In this document: piece after piece, positions 1 to 10,617 of the stretch
Position numbering within the stretch: position 1 is the stretch's first letter
Layout of the letters: each line of letters starts with the position of its first letter
NCBI GenBank assembly: GCA_026182355.1
Contig: JAPFBL010000008.1
Location: 2,171,501-2,235,500, forward strand
Direction: 5' to 3'
Length of the DNA stretch: 64,000 bases
From: Hermatobates lingyangjiaoensis
Taxonomy: Eukaryota; Arthropoda; Insecta; Hemiptera; Hermatobatidae
Program-made: the position numbers and the translations under genes
Notes under the pieces: generated by a model
What the model saw: the letters and a program-made list of their open reading frames with translations, nothing else
What the model was told of the DNA's origin: nothing
Database searches by the model: none

Positions 1-1944
1 AAAACATTGCTATTTGTTGGTGCAAAGTTAATAGCTATAATATATGCTACTCTGCTAGATTCTGGCTTACTAGCACACATGTATGGAGGCCTGCTAGCTA
101 CTAGCATACATAGATAATAGCAAACACATTTAGCATTCTGTCTCGGTTCACAAACTTGGTAGCTGAGCTCATTAAGACTTTGTCTTGTCCCTAAAAAAGT
201 TCATCTTGTAATTTTATCAAATACAAAGTTCATTGATTGAATCTGAATGTACTATTCAGAAATTTCTTCAAAAACTTGTTATGTAGCAGTGAGCGTTGAT
301 ACCAAATCACCTAATTCATAGTAATGACCTGAACCCTTTTATAGTTAAAAAAAAAACACTCATGCATGATTTATTATTTGTTGTAGACTTGTTCATTATT
401 TAATAATTTTTTTTAATTGTACGGTCCTTTTTTATTCTTTTAGTATACTGGAGTCCATATTTGTCGTTTTGCACTTACCCTCATTTATCTTCTATATGAA
501 ATATCCAAAAAACAAAAGTATTACATTGCTATCAGCTGAAATATATCAACAGAAATACTTGTTTAGAGGTCCTCTGATTTCCAGATAATTTAAACTACAT
601 ACATAGATATTACATCTGTTTGTGCGCATATATGTGTAAAACATAAATATCAAAAATAAAAAGGGTTATTATCACAAATTTCATGTGTTGGTTTCCACTT
701 GCCTTGAGACAAGGAAAACACGATCATCACCGATTTTGCACTTTTACAGGGGGTTATATACACGGGCTTTTGCTATTTAGTAATGACTTGTCCACACAAT
801 TTCATTAAAATGGATGCTGTCTTCTGAACGAATGGCTGTGCAATCTAATCATGAATTGTTCTCCAGGGTTTAAATTTTAAAAAAAAAGTATTCTAAAATG
901 AACGATTTTTTTTAAAAGGAATTCTGTTTTCGCTGATCCGGATATTAAACTAAAAACGCTCAATTGTACACAATAACTCTTCAATTTGATTCGAATTGAT
1001 TAAACCGGTAGATAGTGTGCAATCAGAGAAACAAATATCGTTTGGTCAATAAAAATGTATCTTCATTAGTGATTTATCCTTCAATATCCGATGTCTGTGA
1101 GAAATCAGGAAAACTTAACATTATAGCTTTAAGAGTTTGAACAAATAAGACAAAATATATAAACTTTATTACATATTGGTCAACTTCACGTTAAAGACTT
1201 TTTAGATCGAATCAACGTCTAAACCAGTAAACGTTATAAGCGATAAAATGTATATGAAAATGTCCATACTAATGTTTAGAATAATTGACTTAGGAGGAAA
1301 CAATTTTATGCTAATATTGCAGGTTACAATTTTATTTGTAATATTTTCTCCGTAAAATCATCTAACCTATCAAAAACTTAAAAATTATAAACGAATAAAA
1401 TGCACCCTTGCTAATCGACAACTTACTTAAAAACTACGAATGACTTAAATTGGCATTTGATAATAGAAATTTTCAGAACTTTAATAGAGTGTGATTAGTG
1501 GTTGCTGTTTGGTTACGGTTTGTTGTTCATAATGTAGCTATTATTTTTTCCTAAAAGTAAATTTTCTTCCGTATGATCATCTGATAATATATAAATCGTT
1601 TGATAATATTTTTTTCCTTTCTTCTTGTCACAGAAAGTAATAAGAGCAATTGTTACAAACCATTTGGTATGATAAAATGAGCAAAATCATAAATTCTTGG
1701 ATATCATTTTACCAATTACTAAGAATTATAATCATGTTCATATGAAAAGCCAATTCTAACAAATTTGGAATCACTTGGAATTTAGCTTCACTAAAATACA
1801 GACATAGAACTTCAGGTATATGAGTATCTTGACCAAAAACATATCAGTTGATTGTTATTATTTGGTTACTTGTGGGAAGCCGGGGAGGATACTAAATTAT
1901 AATTCGGTGAATGGAGGTTGTATGTGGTCACACCCAAAGGTCTG
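1..1944. other. AT-rich noncoding sequence
   Basis: This stretch is strongly AT-rich with frequent A and T runs and has no open frame of useful length on either strand. I see no tRNA fold, no inverted repeat and no element ends. A short string at about 1205-1222 resembles the arm of the foldback at 25567-25645 (both contain AACGTCTAAACCAG) but is too short to call a copy. Confidence 0.6.
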
Positions 1945-2172
1945 AGTGAGGGTAAAGTTTGATAGAGAACGTCTTCTAGCGACCAGAGTCTAAATATTTT
2001 ATGATGAATTTGTAGAGTGGCTATGAAGAATGCAATTTGATAAGTAATACAGATTTGACTTCATTTGTCTAAACCAGAAAACAAAGGACAAATATGAAAT
2101 AAAATAGAGAAATTTAAAATATATAAGCATAAGAACACAGATAATTGAATAAATGAACAGATTAAGACATTT
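1945..2172 (+). repeat. Dispersed repeat R1, copy a
   Basis: This segment matches 2978-3200 in the same orientation. Shared landmarks, in order, are AAAGTTTGATA, GAACGTC, TCTAGCGA, CAGAG, GAAGAATGC, AAAATATATAAGCATAAGAA and AATTGA. Identity looks like 75-80 percent by eye, with small indels, so the copies are old. No terminal repeat or coding content is visible. The pair flanks about 800 bp that holds a GC-rich island. Solo LTRs are possible but unsupported. Confidence 0.6.
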
Positions 2173-2399
2173 TTGGTCCATCGTGTGATATGGAAATGGA
2201 TATTTGAGTAGAAACTGTTTTCTAGGATTGGATAAAATATAAAATAGGATTTAGTTAAGAAATTGATTCGGGTATATTGCAGTAGTGAAGGAAATTTTTG
2301 GAATGATGGTTCATTGATGTGTTTGAATGACCGAGGGAAAGTTGCTGAGAGCGGAGTGACAGGAAGGGTGTATGCTGTCCATTATATCTCACCTAGAAC

Positions 2400-2745
2400 T
2401 GCATAATTTGGGAGAAGCAGGCGAAGAGGGTGGGTTGTTTGATTTGTAAATGCGGTGGGGGAGCGATCAAGCCGGAGAGGGCGATGACAAAGCTTTTGGG
2501 GACGCCACCGCCGCCTTGACGAATCCTTATCTGGCACATGTGACGCCTCCCCAAGTGTCATTTGCCTTGAATTATTGCCGCTTCACTCCCCCGCCAGTAT
2601 CGCCACTATCTAATGCATATAAATACAACAGTCCATTCTACACCCGTATCGAGCAGATCGTGCCCCAAACCACAGTCCTGATGGCAAACAAGATACCGCA
2701 CACCAAATTACAGCCAATAGAATTAAAGCCCATCTCCTAACGAAC
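2400..2745. other. GC-richer island with a 96-codon open frame
   Basis: Composition rises to about half G+C over this interval and falls back sharply on both sides. A plus-strand frame at 2450-2740 would encode 96 residues rich in Pro and Thr, with no recognisable domain, no signal peptide and no membrane segment. No splice-site arrangement clearly supports an exon. It may be a candidate conserved noncoding element, a lone exon or an old repeat. The sequence alone does not decide. Confidence 0.35.
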
Positions 2746-2977
2746 TGAGAAAACTTTCTTTTCACCAACTTTATTTAGCAATATACAACTGCGCTGATTT
2801 AGCATAGCAAGCACACACGATGTGTGTAAGGCGGATGTCTTGGATACACATGTGTAAAATGTGAAATCCACTGGTTCAACTTTTCACCTTTGATCACAGA
2901 TAATCTTTCAAGCAGGTCTCTTGGCCATTCTTTCTTGATTCATACTGGGGAAGGTAAGGGATAAAAATAATTTTTAG

Positions 2978-3200
2978 CGAGAATAAAGTTTGATATAGAA
3001 CGTCATCTAGCGATCAGAGGCTAACATTTCTACGTATTGAATTTGCAGGGACAATATGAAGAATGCGGTTTGAAACGTAATAGGGGGTTCGCTTTATTAG
3101 TCCAAAACAGAACAAAAAGAACAAAGATTAAATAAAGTTGATGAATTCAAAATATATAAGCATAAGAACACGAACAATTGAGTAAATGTACCGATTAGTT
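2978..3200 (+). repeat. Dispersed repeat R1, copy b
   Basis: This is the second copy of the repeat at 1945-2172, in direct orientation and similarly diverged. It ends where the palindromic insertion starting near 3205 begins, so that insertion may have landed at or in the edge of this repeat. Confidence 0.6.
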
Positions 3201-3204
3201 TTCA

Positions 3205-3691
3205 ATGAGATGTTACAAGGACATGTTAAAAAATACTTTGAACACAATAGAAATTTAGTTGTTTAATCCAACTTTCAACCTTGCTGGTCATCACCAGGTT
3301 TCACAAACATAAATATTAAAAGAACCAATATTAAAACTAATGTTCGAATTCAAGATTTAAGTACAGAGAGAATAACACAAGTAGGTTAACAATAACCGAC
3401 TGTTATTCTCTCTGTACTTAAACTCTTTGATTCAAACATTGGTTCTAATATTGGTTCTTTAAATATTTATTTTTGTAAAACCTGGTGATGACCAGCGAGG
3501 TCGAAAGCTCGGAAAAACTAAGCTTTTTGGGTTCAAAGTATTTTTTAACATACTTACTTTTTCAGTTGTCTTTGTAACACTGTAAAGTGTTCAGAAGAAA
3601 AGAACACGTTCTTAAGAAAATCGTCAACACGGAAGCTGCTTTGGATTTTAATATTTGTATAATGGAAGATTTGCCGACCATTTACACGAAC
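3205..3691 (+). mobile_element. Palindromic PLE-like insertion with 3' tail
   Basis: Two inverted arms (about 3205-3385 and 3400-3580) surround a short centre. The arms share TTAAAAAATACTTTGAA, GCTGGTCATCACCAGG and AGTACAGAGAGAATAACA, read on opposite strands. The right arm carries a hairpin at about 3484-3515: TGATGACC, a short loop, then GGTCGAAA. The tail to 3691 ends in GTCAACACGGAAGCTG followed by TTTTAAT, very like the ends of the PLE copies at 11031 and 56740. It stops near a (TA)n tract at 3692-3709. No endonuclease coding survives. Assignment to PLEs rests on the shared tail and hairpin. Confidence 0.6.
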
Positions 3692-3709
3692 ATATATATA
3701 TATATATAT
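3692..3709. repeat. (TA)n tract
   Basis: Nine TA units lie directly after the PLE-like tail and before the next foldback at 3744. Confidence 0.9.
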
Positions 3710-3743
3710 GAATAATAATCAAAATAACACTTGATGTAATAGA

Positions 3744-3900
3744 TGGATTAGTTTACCACAATGAAACAAGTTTGAAACAATGCTCTAAGGTCTTTCGTCA
3801 ACACATCGTCAGAGAGCAAGTGACTTGCTCTCTGACGATGTGTTGACGAAAGACCTTAGAGCATTGTTTCAAACTTGTTTCATTGTGGTAAATTAATCCA
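3744..3900. mobile_element. Short near-perfect foldback element
   Basis: The arms 3744-3820 and 3824-3900 are reverse complements with only one or two mismatches visible, and the centre is three bases (TGA). The right arm reads CTCTGACGATGTGTTGACGA then AAGACC, placing a CTGACGA box and a GAAA box pointing outward, as in the other foldbacks here. A (TA)n tract lies on each side (3692-3709 and 3901-3916). There is no coding capacity. It could extrude as a cruciform or be a nonautonomous palindromic PLE tail. Confidence 0.75.
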
Positions 3901-3972
3901 TATATATATATATATAAACTAGGTATGTATATGTATTATGTATGTATATGTGTATATGTATATATATATATA
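3901..3972. repeat. TA/TATG microsatellite
   Basis: Pure TA (3901-3916), then mixed TATG and TA units, then pure TA (about 3958-3971). It forms the right border of the foldback. Confidence 0.85.
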
Positions 3973-4323
3973 AATGAAGAAAACAGTCCATAGTATTACA
4001 GATAAATATTATAACGAATACAGCACCACTTGAAACGATCGTTAGGCTACAACACAGGTTTATGAGTTATGACCTATTTTTAAAATAATATGATGTGAGC
4101 TAAGTTCTGCGGGATTAACAATTTGTAAGTATTTAATGTTATATTTACTAGCAATACTCAACTCATAAAACTAAAAGTTATATATGATATGATATTTATT
4201 TATAAATTTTCAACATCTGAAATGTCTGATGTATTACATGTGTTATAGGTAAGCTATGTGTTAAACAACTTGATAGAGTTTATGGTTGATTCATGGGTCG
4301 AAGCATAGCACTTACCGTATAGC

Positions 4324-4804
4324 TCAGTGCTGGAGTGAGTGAATACCCTCCATAGATGCAGTGGGTTCTAAGAATAGCATCACCTGTTGTATTGATTCAT
4401 AGGTATTTGTCTTCGAGAGGCCAGAGATGTTGGTCCCACAATGCCTCCCCCCAGTCGTCTGAGAAAACAATCCACTACACCTGAACACATAAAAACGGGG
4501 ACATTTTTTTCTTCCGCGCTTATTGGATAGCAAGCGGACAGGAATGGTTGGAAGGACCCAGGCAGAGATAGAGATCTGTCCTGGGGCTGCGACAATTCTA
4601 GGCCTGTTCACAATGCCAGTCCTCAACCGACCCTGTATTTGGTTACTGGGATAGTGCAAACAGTCGGACATAATTCCTTTGCAAAAAGAAAGAAGCCTGG
4701 CCCGGTGTTTGTCAAGGACCCGGCTGTAGGTTTGTTTGTACTGAGATAAAGACTCTATGGGGATTAGTTCCCTGCCCATTCCACTCTTTTCATCATCAAA
4801 TAAC

Positions 4805-4806
<2 letters not shown>
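4324..4806 (-). other. Unassigned 160-codon open frame in a GC-rich block
   Basis: This is one of the longest open frames in the window, and it lies in a block clearly richer in G+C than its surroundings. The predicted 160 residues have a basic, Cys/His-containing C-terminal half and an N-terminal stretch with Tyr, Arg and Leu spacing that could be helical. I recognise no family. A second minus-strand frame (4380-4595) overlaps it, so the openness may simply reflect base composition. The block starts right at a (TA)n tract (4808-4845), a border used by PLE-like insertions here, so a degraded mobile-element fragment is my leading alternative. Confidence 0.3.

Positions 4807-4807
<1 letters not shown>

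Positions 4808-4845
<38 letters not shown>
4808..4845. repeat. (TA)n tract
   Basis: About 19 uninterrupted TA units border the GC-rich open-frame block on its right side. Confidence 0.95.
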
Positions 4846-4848
<3 letters not shown>

Positions 4849-5404
4849 ACACGAATATAACACATAATAAGGTAAATGAACAAAAAAACTTTTAATAGAT
4901 GCGAAGATGTCATCTGAAACGAAATCAACTTCTGCCATCATACGTAAATTATCATTTATTCAAATTATTTGTTTGAAAAAAAAAAAAAAGAATTGCTTAA
5001 TGGTATTTAAGAAGCATCTTTAATAATATGTAAATCTTGATCTTTGGTTTTGACCGAAAAACTAACAGGTTAAAATATTTTGAAAGTTAAGTTCTTTTTT
5101 ATTATGATAAGGTTTCTAGTATGCTACCACTAATAATCTGAAGGTTATATTAGTTATATTATTAGGGAAAGGCACTAATAAACGGTGGATTTTGTTTCTA
5201 AAATTTAACCAACTTGCGTTGTTGTGCATTAAGAGCAAACTACATGACTAGCTTACATTTTCTTAAGCATATTACTTGTTTCTCGTCGATTTAGGGATAT
5301 TGGTGAATGATAGCATATACAATAAATTAAAAAAAAAATTTTTTAGTTAATTAATTTGTATATTTTATTTAATTTTACTTGGAACTCATTCCTGCCTTTA
5401 TAAC
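4846..5404. other. AT-rich noncoding sequence
   Basis: AT-rich sequence between a TA tract and the mariner left end. I see no gene, fold or repeat structure apart from A and T runs. Confidence 0.6.
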
Positions 5405-5427
5405 AGGTGGCCCAAAAGTCACTGACA
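5405..5427 (+). repeat. Left terminal inverted repeat of mariner
   Basis: 23 bp, the exact reverse complement of 6150-6172. Homology stops at the next inner base. Confidence 0.93.
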
Positions 5428-5513
5428 GTTAAAAAAAATTCATAACTCTTTTGTTTCTGATTATTTTTGTTATATTTTTTCAGAGCATTTAGAACTACCC
5501 TTCCGACATTATT

Positions 5514-5990
5514 ATGAACAAATATAGCACCGAGGAACGAATCCTCATTGTACAGTGGTACTTTGAGTCACATGGTTCAAATTCAGAAACCCAGCGTTGT
5601 TACTGTCGACATTTTACTAGGGTACAGGCCAAACCAGAGCAAATGTGGTTTCAACAAGATGGGGCCACAGCCCATACTGCAAGAGAGTCCATTCAAATAC
5701 TCCAAAACATCTTTCAAGACCGAATTATCTCCAGGGGTTGTGAAATCAACTGGCCGCCTAGATCACCTGACCTGACTAGTCCCGATTTCTTCCTGTGGGG
5801 CTATCTTAATGAAAGGGTGTATAGGAATAAACCTCGGACAATAAACGACTTAAAACGTAATATCGAAGATCAAATAAGAGACATAAGCCCGAAAATGCTT
5901 TCAAATGTTATGCAAAGTGTGTTGGATAGGGCTATTCAGTGCAAAACCGAAAATGGTGGACATTTAAAAAACATTATTTTTAAAAATTAG
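5514..5990 (+). pseudogene. Mariner-like transposase, in-frame internal deletion
   Basis: 158 residues. Residues 1-34 (MNKYSTEERILIVQWYF...) match the start of the N-terminal helix-turn-helix of arthropod mariner-like transposases (DUF4817 type). From about residue 43 it becomes the catalytic core: QQDGATAH with Asp49, then NWPPRSPDL with Asp86, DFFLWGYL, and a C-terminal GGHLKNIIFKN. The segment between, which would carry the rest of the DNA-binding region and the first catalytic Asp, is missing; the junction is at about 5612-5640. The frame stays open across it. With one of three catalytic acidic residues lost, the product should be inactive in cleavage. Whether it is expressed is unknown. 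Start chosen as the first ATG, which fits the family's N-terminus. Confidence 0.88.
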
Positions 5991-6149
5991 GTAAATTTTA
6001 CTTCCCTATTTTATTAAGTGATAAATTTAAGTGTAAGTGAATAATTAAAACCATATATATTGCCAAAAAATCGGAAGGATCAGTTTACCTACTGCTAAAA
6101 TTTGGTGAGTATAACTTATGAATTACAGGAGCTATTGAACATTTAAAAG

Positions 6150-6172
6150 TGTCAGTGACTTTTGGGCCACCT
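6150..6172 (-). repeat. Right terminal inverted repeat of mariner
   Basis: 23 bp, the reverse complement of 5405-5427. Confidence 0.93.
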
Positions 6173-7399
6173 AGTAGTAAGGCTCTTGTCTGTTTACTCA
6201 TCTTTTATCCCTCCTACAGAAATGAACATTGAATCCTGTGTTATCGGTCATTTCATTAACTATAGTCTTGTCACTTTTTCATGATGGAATATTCATAAAT
6301 GATCTGTTGCTGTCATTCTCAACATATTCAAACCTTTGTCTTTTGTATAATGTTCATGTACTATCAAGCGCTTTCTTTCACAATAATAAATGCTGCACAA
6401 TCTATAAAACCTAATTGGTATCACTATCTTTGAGTTTATTCTAGGAACTTTACATCTATTTTGTTTCATTGTTTAAACTAAATTGTGCTTTACATAACTA
6501 CTCTTTGACTTCACGTGACCATTGTGTTAGCATTTTTAAAGAATATTTTAAATAAATGTGTTGTAAGGAGGGCAAAAATTGTCTCTTTTTTATGACAATC
6601 AATGTTCGCCATTATGCTCATTAATTATATTGCCATTATTTAATGAAATAAAAATAAGTTAATTTCAACCAGTTCGATATTGTGTTTACCTGTAGTAAAG
6701 TTCAATGTCCGCTACTCCAGATTTTTAGTTCATAATATTATTTTGCAACCATAGTATATTTGCTGTAAAAAACAAATTATTTTTATGAATTATTAATACA
6801 AAATATTTTTTTTTTTTTAGCTTTGAATAAATATTAACAGAAAATCATTGCCAACTCCCAGAAATGTGTGACTTTGGAAATAGTTTAGTTGACTGTGTAA
6901 TTTGACAGAGTCATGTCTCAATAACCTTATAAACCGTTCTCAGACATTAAGTAATATAGCTACATACTCCCTACAGAAGAAAACCAGGATAAAAAACACT
7001 CGTTCTTTATATTGCACATTTTGAAGCATATCATGAAACAGACAGGCCGACAAACTATGCAGCTCGTGAGTCATTATTAAAAAAAAAATAATATGATCTT
7101 GAAAACAAGAAATAAAAATTACAATGTAAAATTGAATTTTACTCTGAATTGACTCATGAGTCGAGATAGTCAGTCTAGACATGCAGCATTATCTAGGCTC
7201 AGGAAAGTGGACATATTTGGGAAAGGCTTAATTAACCATAAATTTCTATTTTTCAGTTAAAATAAATTATTACAGAGGCATATTATTTTTTGATTTATAT
7301 TATGTATATTTGACACAGCGAAATTTATGATTTGCGTGAAGAATGATGAACAGTTTTAATGTGTAGCCTAGTTGTAGAGAATAAAGATAGTAGTTGAAG
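6173..7399. other. AT-rich noncoding sequence
   Basis: Only short open frames without recognisable motifs (at 6229-6414 plus and 6940-7182 minus) occur here. I consider them chance. No repeats or RNA genes seen. Confidence 0.55.
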
Positions 7400-7980
7400 C
7401 GGATTGCTCGGAGGGTTTGTTTCCCAAGTTTAAGTGCTCAGTTCTGTAGAAAGGGGTGCATCTCAGAGAGTGGGAAGGCAACACAATGTTTCCATTTGTA
7501 CTTTAAATAAAAGAGTTGCATTTGTGCCCCTGAGAGGGAGGGGGAGAGCTAGTGTCACTTTTATCTCCCCCCCCCCCCCACCATCTCGCATCCAATCCCA
7601 TTCCTCGTCTGTTTAACAAAACCAGTTCACCCTTAATGCAATTAGTAGTCCCTTTCGAGCCAGCTGAGAAAATCATACTTTTCTGTTAACTACATTCGGC
7701 CTTTATTTAAGGCAGTATTTTGCCCTAAAAGAAGGAAATTAAAGAACGTACAAAAGGGTAATTATTTTCGTTTTAAGCGGATTGTGGAGAATTTGCTGGA
7801 AGCAAGAACGACAAATCAACTGGCATTCCTGCCAGGGTTCGCTAATAACTTGTCCTTATTACCCTCCGCAGCCAATTATAACTGCAACCAGTATTTCACT
7901 TAAAATTTCTTTAGCATCAGTGCAACTCGACTGGTTAATCGTAAGTGATGAACTCCGAGCCTTACATTCGTAAAAAGAGG
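7400..7980. other. GC-richer low-repeat interval with a C13 run
   Basis: Two moderately GC-rich pieces (about 7400-7680 and 7770-7960) are separated by AT-rich sequence. The first includes a run of 13 C at 7567-7579. The second reads as complex, nonrepetitive DNA with homeodomain-like TAAT strings. No domain is visible in the short frames at 7434-7616 and 7782-7973. Candidate regulatory DNA, weakly supported. Confidence 0.3.
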
Positions 7981-8489
7981 TGTACACGAGACGTAAACTG
8001 TAAATTAATATATTCTCAAACATTGTGAACATTAAAAATGAAAGATATAATAATTTATTTTTCAAATAAAAGTTGAAAAGTAAATGAGGAAACAGCCGGT
8101 AACTCAAGAAATATAGGTTTCCTTCTACTTCATACTTCCTTCTAGAATTTTTGGACGAACACCGAGCGTTCGTAACACGAACTGGAACCTTATTCGATTT
8201 GACAAGTGTTTAAGAGTTGTTCATTTTATAGAACATTAGTAGTTTAATATTTATAAGGTTAGAGTGACAGTATTTTTTTTTTTAATTTTCAATATTCAAA
8301 TTGAATATTAAATTTTTGTATATAATAAAAAGTATCCAGGAAAAAGATATGTATGTAGAACTCAAGACACTGTGATATACAAGCTGTAGGTGTTAATAGC
8401 CCAAAGATGGTAGTGGAAACGTCAGAAAATAGGACGCAAGTTGATATATTGAATTAGCAGTCTATAAAGAGACAAGAGAGTGAGTTTGG

Positions 8490-8600
8490 CGGGCTGTCCT
8501 AGGGGAGAACCCACTGGCAACACAAACCTCCCGTGGGACTCCATCAAACTCCCGTCTCATCTGCCTCCTCTGAGACCACCATTTCACCAGGCTATTTCAA
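8490..8600. other. Small GC-richer block
   Basis: About 110 bp of GC-richer complex sequence in an AT-rich setting, with no open frame or repeat structure that I can assign. Confidence 0.25.
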
Positions 8601-8854
8601 GAGATGCTTTTGCAATGGTCACTTTAACTCAAATAGAATAATTACTCTATATCACGTACAAAGTTTATCCAATATATAAGTTTTTCTTTTCATTGGATTA
8701 TTTGATGTTCATATAATGTTAATATACTTCTTTAACACAAAGCAATGTTTTCTTCGAGTGTATCAGATCACCTCGGTCACCCATCCCTCTTGTACCTGTT
8801 TTGTTTAAGTCAATGGTCTATAACATTTTTTCGTGATTATTTACGATTCTATAT

Positions 8855-8925
8855 ATTTCAAAGAGGGAGTGTCCTAAGTGTGTTCCCTTGAGGAACTGCC
8901 ACATTAAGCTAACTTAGCATATCAG
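8855..8925 (+). repeat. SINE family 1 tail fragment
   Basis: Contains TGTGTTCCCTTGAGGAACTG, then CCAC and a degraded AGCTAACTTAG. This matches the 3' segment of the tRNA-derived SINEs at 16040 and 53770, which read TGTTC..TC/TTG..GGGACTrCCaCTGCAACCTAACC. The head is absent. Confidence 0.45.
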
Positions 8926-10017
8926 GAAATTAAGTCTAAACGAAATAGGCGTCTTCAACTATACTGAGTTCTTATAATTATAAATTGGATAAAGAGATGA
9001 TCACAGTAATGAGGTCTTTTTGTGTAGCCGTCATTTAATGTATGCAAGAAAACTGTTTTTTTTTTATTTTTAGTTTAAGAGTTAAAGTATACCATTTGGA
9101 TGTCAGTTATGAATGGAGTACAGAGAAAACTCTTTAAAATAGTAGTTTCTTCAGCTGTCATGATATCAATTTGTGACATAACGTTTTGCCTCGAATGGTA
9201 GACTGTTCAAGTTAGACGTAATACTGTATCATGAGTTCTGTTCTATGTCATTTCTATCTAACACCTCAGTTGCCTTTTCTCACCCGTCAAATCTTTTCAC
9301 GCTTTGCTTTTTTTTTATACTTTTTTTTAATTCTTTTCTTTTTTAGTTGCAGACGTTTCATTTTGCGCATTACAGTCTGTGATTTCAGTCCATGTGTATC
9401 ATCAAACTTAACACTCTTACAATAATCTAACTGTTGCTAATACATTTTTATAAATTTATTATCGAACATAATTTTGCCATTCATAAGTGACTTTAGTCAT
9501 TAATTTGCAATAAAATAAATTAAATTGTGCAATTGCAGTCAGTACTTATAATTACAATTAGGTTAGGTTAATGCATTAGCAGTCTTACAACCTCAGAACA
9601 AACAATGACGCTTTCTGCTATAACACAATGAATATTTTATTTTGGGAGTTCTAAATGTTGGTTAAAATGTGAACTGCTTTTTTAGTAATTTTTTTGCAGT
9701 TTTTTTTTTAATTAAAAACAGTTATTTATGACTAGTTAAACGACATTTGTAAACAATATTGTGAACACTTATTATCAATTGACAGTGATACTATCTGACC
9801 AATACTGTTAAAAATATTTAAGTAAACACTAACTACTCAGATTATATTGCAACAAGTGTCACAGCTTATTTCTTCGTCCAAAGGTTCTGTCGATTTTCAC
9901 TTGACTAAGAATGATGCCCTTATTCTTATTGCATTCAGCTTTTCTGCTTGATTTCCACCTGTTCTATTGTCCAAACTACGGTAACTTACTTTAAATATTG
10001 CGACATTATTCGTTTTC
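8926..10017. other. AT-rich noncoding sequence
   Basis: No gene seen. A TTAGGTTAGGTTAA string at about 9558-9571 resembles the reverse complement of the SINE tail or a short telomere-like piece, but stands alone. Confidence 0.5.
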
Positions 10018-10037
10018 ACTTGTAGAATGGAAGTGCC

Positions 10038-10226
10038 CTAAATCAGGGCCTGCCTTGTCAGTTTTACTCGGTGGGCGTCCTCCGTATGGTTTTTAGGGGC
10101 CCCCGTGCTCAGGTGGACAGTTAGACGCCGTGAAAGCTTCGTAGTAGTCATCCCTATGTATGAGGATGGGAGGGTTGCACAGTCCCCTATACTGCCACAA
10201 TAGACTGCCCCTTGCACAGTCCACAA
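10038..10226 (-). pseudogene. Inverted PLE GIY-YIG endonuclease fragment
   Basis: The minus strand encodes a piece with LPSSYIGMTTTKLSRRL followed by TVHLSTGAPKNH, the YIG half of a Penelope-type GIY-YIG nuclease domain and its conserved Arg. It duplicates the plus-strand arm 10287-10443. The stop lies at the same TAG as in the other arm. The N-terminal residues of the open frame come from the junction and are not PLE coding. Confidence 0.8.
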
Positions 10227-10617
10227 TAGACCGAGAACTGAGACCCCGGAGCTACAACGTAGTCACCTTGTGTATGAGTACAAATGCAGTATAGGGTACT
10301 GTGCAACCCTCCCATCCTCATACATAGGGATGACTACTACGAAGCTTTCACGGCGTCTAACTGTCCACCTGAGCACGGGGGCCCCTAAAAACCATACGGA
10401 GGACGCCCACCGAGTAAAACTGACAAGGCAGGCCCTGATTTAGGGCACTTCCATTCTACAAGTGCACCACGAGCCTAGCAGATTACATATACTGGAAGCT
10501 CTATATATTAAGGATTGCAACCCTAGTCTAAATATCCAAAGCAATGATTTCAACTCTGTGCCTAGTCTTAAGAATTTTGACAATACTTTCAAGCTTGTAA
10601 GGGCGACGGGGAGTTGA
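10207..10617 (+). pseudogene. PLE family A C-terminal endonuclease (one in-frame stop)
   Basis: This is the C-terminal region of a Penelope-like retrotransposon protein, whose GIY-YIG domain nicks DNA during target-primed insertion. The frame reads LVYEYKCSIGYCATLPSSYI then GMTTTKLSRRLTVHL (GIY and YIG boxes, Cys pair, active-site Arg), then ILQVHHEPSRLHILEALYIK and a stop at 10615-10617. It is interrupted only by an in-frame TAG at 10441-10443. The corresponding place in the copy at 55849 continues as GTHILQKNSDVNKLRILEAL (in a shifted frame), which confirms that the post-TAG sequence belongs to the same protein. No reverse transcriptase domain is present upstream. Confidence 0.85.

Larger units (their letters stand above)
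5405..6172 (+). mobile_element. Internally deleted Tc1/mariner-type transposon
   Basis: The 768 bp element is bounded by perfect 23 bp terminal inverted repeats starting AGGTGGCCCAAAAGTC. Inside is one open frame joining the N-terminal helix-turn-helix start of a mariner-like transposase to its C-terminal catalytic part. A full element of this type would be expected to be roughly twice as long, so about half the coding region is gone. I see no clean TA duplication at the ends (AC on the left, AG on the right), suggesting age or imprecise flanks. With both TIRs intact it could be moved in trans by a full-length relative. Confidence 0.9.

Noticed and set aside
1945..3200. LTR retrotransposon with R1 as LTRs
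   Set aside because: No TG..CA ends, primer-binding site, polypurine tract or coding between the copies.
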